Assembly (NCBI GenBank): GCA_964534315.1
Contig: CAZHOV010000214.1
Span: forward strand, 1-8,222
DNA from: CAZHOV01 sp964534315
Lineage (GTDB): Bacteria > Bacteroidota > Bacteroidia > Chitinophagales > Saprospiraceae
Reading direction: 5' to 3'
Length of the DNA: 8,222 bases
Shown here: positions 5,593-8,222 of the stretch, in pieces
Layout of the letters: each line of letters starts with the position of its first letter
Position numbering within the stretch: the first letter of the stretch is position 1
Program-made: the position numbers and the translations under genes
The notes under the pieces: model-generated
What the model was told of the DNA's origin: nothing
What the model saw: the letters and a program-made list of their open reading frames with translations, nothing else
The model's database searches: none

Positions 5593-7404
5593 CTAAATGT
5601 TTTGTATTCTACGATTGATAAAATCAGCAATTTGTAAAGCGTGGATGAAGTTTTGTGTTTTACTTGATTCTGCTTTTTCATAGAGTTGAATCACATCAAG
5701 TATCATATCGCTTTTAGCTTGGTCAGAGGCTTCTGGATTTTTATTAATCAATCGTTTTATCTCTTGTTTTAACGCAGGTTTCAATCGTGTCATTTTACCC
5801 AACTCAAACCCTGCCAACTGATACATCTCCCGTGTCAAACTTGTAATGAATTTATTAGAAAAATCATCTGATTTGAGCTGTTTGAAAACCGTTTCAATGG
5901 CATCCCAATTAGAGCAACCATTGGGGCTGTTTTTGTCTGTATCCCATTTATAAATTGCCTCTTGAATTTCTCCCGAGTGTTTGATAACCGAAAGCGCAAA
6001 GGCATTTCTATCTCCGCTCTCTTTATGTTTTGCCTTTTTTTCCATCTGCCGTACTTTTTGTAACACCTCCGAAAGTGGCGTTTTGTAGTGAGTAATGACG
6101 ATACCAGCAGAAAAAGTCAGGTGTTTACCTTCTTGTTTATTTTTAATTTTGTCGTTTACGTCTTCGTGAAATTTTTCCCTCAATTCTCGCATTACTGGAA
6201 ATAAGTGATGCAGATTGACTAATCCTAAAAAGTCGTCGCCTCCCGAATAAATCACCTTACCTTTTCCTTCTAAAATTTCATCAACAGATTCTGCAAATTG
6301 GGAAAGTAAAGAAGAAAAGTCTTTATGAAAATTCTCCAATTCTTTGCCGTCATGAGTCGTGTTTTCTCCTGACAGCCATTTGCCCATTTTATCTCCATCA
6401 AACATTATCATGGCGTAGTGTTTGTCTTTTAAATGTCGAGATAAATTGTCAGCTATGTTGGCAGCATATTCCCTTTGTTTGTTGTGCGGAAAATTCTTGG
6501 CATTTACATTTTCGGGGTAAACTAATTGATAGTCGAAATTGGTATTTAGTTTTTCTAAATCACTTCCTAACTGAATTTCATTCTCGTTTTTGAGACAAAT
6601 ACTCGTAAATCCATGCTTGTCTCGACACAGTCGTTGGAAATCAGCCAAACAGGTTCCACTATCCTTTTTCGTGTTTTCAATAGCTTCCATCAAAGCAATT
6701 TCTGCCACAGATGGATAACTTTGACTGTTCTGATATTTTCGTTTCAAAAAAGATACAGCACTTATCGCTTCGCTCGGGTTCAAAATAAAATCATTAATTG
6801 GCAACGCCCCTCGTTCTTCATTATGTCTTATTAAGGCTGGCTTTCCATGATAAAAAAGCGCATTATTTTCTCCATCCAAATTGCACTTCCTTCCCATCTC
6901 ACCCTCACCCTTATTCAGTTGCTCAAATGGGCGAACATTTTTTACAGCACCAAGCAGACGTTCTAATTCGAGATAAGTCGTTTTATAATCGGTTTCAATA
7001 GGCAAAGCTGCCCAATGAACTTCCAAATGTCGACCAATTTGTTTAGCAACTTCTGTAGAATAGTACTTACCTAAAGTTTCTTCGGCTATTGTTAAAAACT
7101 CCTTTTTGATAGCTTCTTTACAATCATTGCCCAACTCTTTTAATTTAGTTTGCTCAATGTTAGTGGCTTCTATCTTAGCAATAAACCGATTAGGCAAAGA
7201 AGCATTTTTATCTTCCCAATTATTTGGGAAAATGAGCGTGGGTTGATAGTCATATTCCTTTGCCTCACTTTGAAAATTTGCAATGCCACGTCGTACTAAT
7301 TCTGATAGAAGGCGACTTCCTGCGTGTAAATCCTGTGCTTTCCTCGCTTGTGCAATGAAAGATTGGACGGGACCTATAGTGAATATGTATAGATGATGGC
7401 TCAT
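5593..7404 (-). CDS. cmr2: Cas10/Cmr2, HD-less cyclic-oligoadenylate synthase subunit of the Cmr complex
   Basis: Cmr2 is the large type III-B subunit; when crRNA pairs with target RNA its palm domains turn ATP into cyclic oligoadenylate. The 603-residue protein starts directly with YIFTIGPVQSFIAQARKAQD (6-25), the motif that in long Cmr2 proteins follows the HD domain. No HD nuclease precedes it, and the start is fixed by the ATGA overlap with cmr1. The first palm shows MFDGDKMGKWL (DGD at 336-338). The second has the cyclase motif GGDD at 388-391 (6232-6243) and FSAGIVITHYKTPL at 431-444. The usual zinc-binding CxxCG appears degenerate, with only C174 left in KCNLDGE, although C252, C260 and C270 could bind metal. 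A helical C-terminal part follows from about 490. Inference: signalling is active and DNA cleavage by Cas10 absent. This fits the CARF nuclease encoded two genes downstream. Confidence 0.97.
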   Translation of the reverse strand: MSHHLYIFTIGPVQSFIAQARKAQDLHAGSRLLSELVRRGIANFQSEAKEYDYQPTLIFPNNWEDKNASLPNRFIAKIEATNIEQTKLKELGNDCKEAIKKEFLTIAEETLGKYYSTEVAKQIGRHLEVHWAALPIETDYKTTYLELERLLGAVKNVRPFEQLNKGEGEMGRKCNLDGENNALFYHGKPALIRHNEERGALPINDFILNPSEAISAVSFLKRKYQNSQSYPSVAEIALMEAIENTKKDSGTCLADFQRLCRDKHGFTSICLKNENEIQLGSDLEKLNTNFDYQLVYPENVNAKNFPHNKQREYAANIADNLSRHLKDKHYAMIMFDGDKMGKWLSGENTTHDGKELENFHKDFSSLLSQFAESVDEILEGKGKVIYSGGDDFLGLVNLHHLFPVMRELREKFHEDVNDKIKNKQEGKHLTFSAGIVITHYKTPLSEVLQKVRQMEKKAKHKESGDRNAFALSVIKHSGEIQEAIYKWDTDKNSPNGCSNWDAIETVFKQLKSDDFSNKFITSLTREMYQLAGFELGKMTRLKPALKQEIKRLINKNPEASDQAKSDMILDVIQLYEKAESSKTQNFIHALQIADFINRRIQNI

Positions 7405-8222
7405 AAAATTCTTTTTTTTAGGCTTTCTTGAATAGGCATACTTAAACCTCCTGTGCTAGGAGACACTGTCTCTAATGTAGTTATTATGGGCTTTCCATTT
7501 GGTAGAATAGAAATGTAAATTGGTGATGCGAAACGAGGACTACCTGCACCGATTGTTGCATCGTAATTCGGATATTTGGTAACTTTTTTTCCTTTTTTAT
7601 TGGTATAACTAGTCGAAGGAGTTATTATTTTCTCATCATGAGTAGCAAGCCCTATGTCACGTATGGTTTTCGGGCTTGAACCTATTTCAATGTTTCTTAT
7701 GACTGGATAATTAGACGTTGAACTAAATGAGAAATTAGGATTAACCTTTTTTATTGTATCTATAATTTCCTGTTCCACAGATGGCAAATCCTGTATTTCC
7801 TTGTTGATAGATATGACTTTAAAACTACCACATCCTCTACGACTCCTTTTACCTAGTCCTCCCAAATAAGACATCAATAAAAATAATGACTCCATCATTT
7901 CTAGGGTGAAAAAAGAATTCTCTGATAACCTAATAGATTGAGGCATTACTATTCCTACTAAAAATTCCTCCCCCTCCGGATAACATTCTTTTGGTGACCG
8001 TTGATTTGATTGAGACTTATGAGGAAGTAATTCTACATTTTTTTCGGTTCTTTGGGGTTGTCGCAACACTCGAATAATAACTTGGCTCCTTTTTGAAGTG
8101 TCTCCAAAAATTATCGCTTCCCTCCTTCTCAATTCTTCCACCCCCAAATGCCCATTAACCGCCCTGGCCCAAAACCGCAGCGCCCCCTTAATACTCGGTG
8201 CCCTCAGTTCTGGCGTTTGCCC
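7401..8222 (-). CDS. cmr1: Type III-B RAMP protein Cmr1, 5' end cut off by window edge
   Basis: Cmr1 is a RAMP (Cas7-family) subunit at one end of the Cmr effector complex, where it helps hold the 3' end of the crRNA and target RNA. The frame is open to the window edge; its first visible residues read GQTPELRAPSIKGALRFWAR, followed by AVNGHL and later AIIFGD, a classic Cmr1 N-terminal signature. About 20-25 residues are probably missing. An internal TTG at 8147 is not the real start, because this signature lies upstream of it. A glycine/arginine-rich RAMP loop (GGLGKRSRRGCGSF) follows mid-protein. The visible 273 codons suggest a total near 295 residues, at the short end for the family. The TGA stop overlaps the cmr2 start as ATGA, so the two are translationally coupled. 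The first roughly 80 visible bases are far richer in GC than the rest of the gene. Family assignment is secure. Confidence 0.94.
   Translation of the reverse strand, partial: GQTPELRAPSIKGALRFWARAVNGHLGVEELRRREAIIFGDTSKRSQVIIRVLRQPQRTEKNVELLPHKSQSNQRSPKECYPEGEEFLVGIVMPQSIRLSENSFFTLEMMESLFLLMSYLGGLGKRSRRGCGSFKVISINKEIQDLPSVEQEIIDTIKKVNPNFSFSSTSNYPVIRNIEIGSSPKTIRDIGLATHDEKIITPSTSYTNKKGKKVTKYPNYDATIGAGSPRFASPIYISILPNGKPIITTLETVSPSTGGLSMPIQESLKKRIL

Noticed and set aside
8145..8147. TTG at 8147 as the start of cmr1
   Set aside because: The same frame continues upstream to the window edge with the conserved SIKGALRFW signature, so the true start is outside the window.
1..8222. CRISPR array
   Set aside because: No regularly spaced repeats of 25-40 nt were seen; the only clear long repeat is the two-copy cmr6 tail.

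Overview
The window carries the core of a type III-B (Cmr) CRISPR-Cas interference operon. It is read entirely from the minus strand, so gene order runs from high to low coordinates. In order of transcription it holds cmr1 (5' end cut by the window edge), cmr2/cas10, cmr3, a CARF-nuclease effector gene, cmr4, cmr5, cmr6, a 163-residue orphan gene, and a fragment that repeats the 3' end of cmr6. Most genes abut or overlap by a few bases (ATGA overlap cmr1/cmr2; gaps of 6, 11, 12 and 2 nt; a 26-nt overlap cmr5/cmr6; a 1-nt gap after cmr6). This points to one polycistronic transcript whose promoter lies beyond position 8222. No CRISPR array, cas1/cas2, cas6, tRNA, rRNA or transposase is visible.

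How the parts should work together: Cmr1 and Cmr3-Cmr6 form the RNA-guided backbone. Cmr4 carries the Asp expected to cut target RNA. The Cas10 subunit keeps an intact GGDD cyclase motif but has no N-terminal HD nuclease domain, so it should signal with cyclic oligoadenylate rather than cut DNA. The matching receptor sits inside the operon between cmr3 and cmr4: a 445-residue protein with an N-terminal CARF sensor, a winged-helix-like middle and a C-terminal PD-(D/E)XK nuclease resembling Card1/Can2 effectors. This is a complete target-sensing, second-messenger and nuclease circuit.

Points of interest are: (i) Cmr6 has an extra N-terminal region that reads like a cold-shock/OB-fold domain, joined by a charged helical linker; (ii) the last 15 well-conserved codons of cmr6 (HGIGAKTAVGYGYFK) recur 572 nt downstream with only silent differences, flanking the orphan gene like the two ends of an insertion, deletion or exchange; (iii) base composition is low in GC through most of the operon but jumps near both ends (about 62% GC at 8141-8222, about 60% at 601-680, 47% across 121-600), suggesting the operon is a recombinational mosaic.

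Organism: the AT-rich composition, lack of clear Shine-Dalgarno sequences before most starts, and the HD-less Cas10 style suggest a Bacteroidota bacterium. This is an inference from style only.
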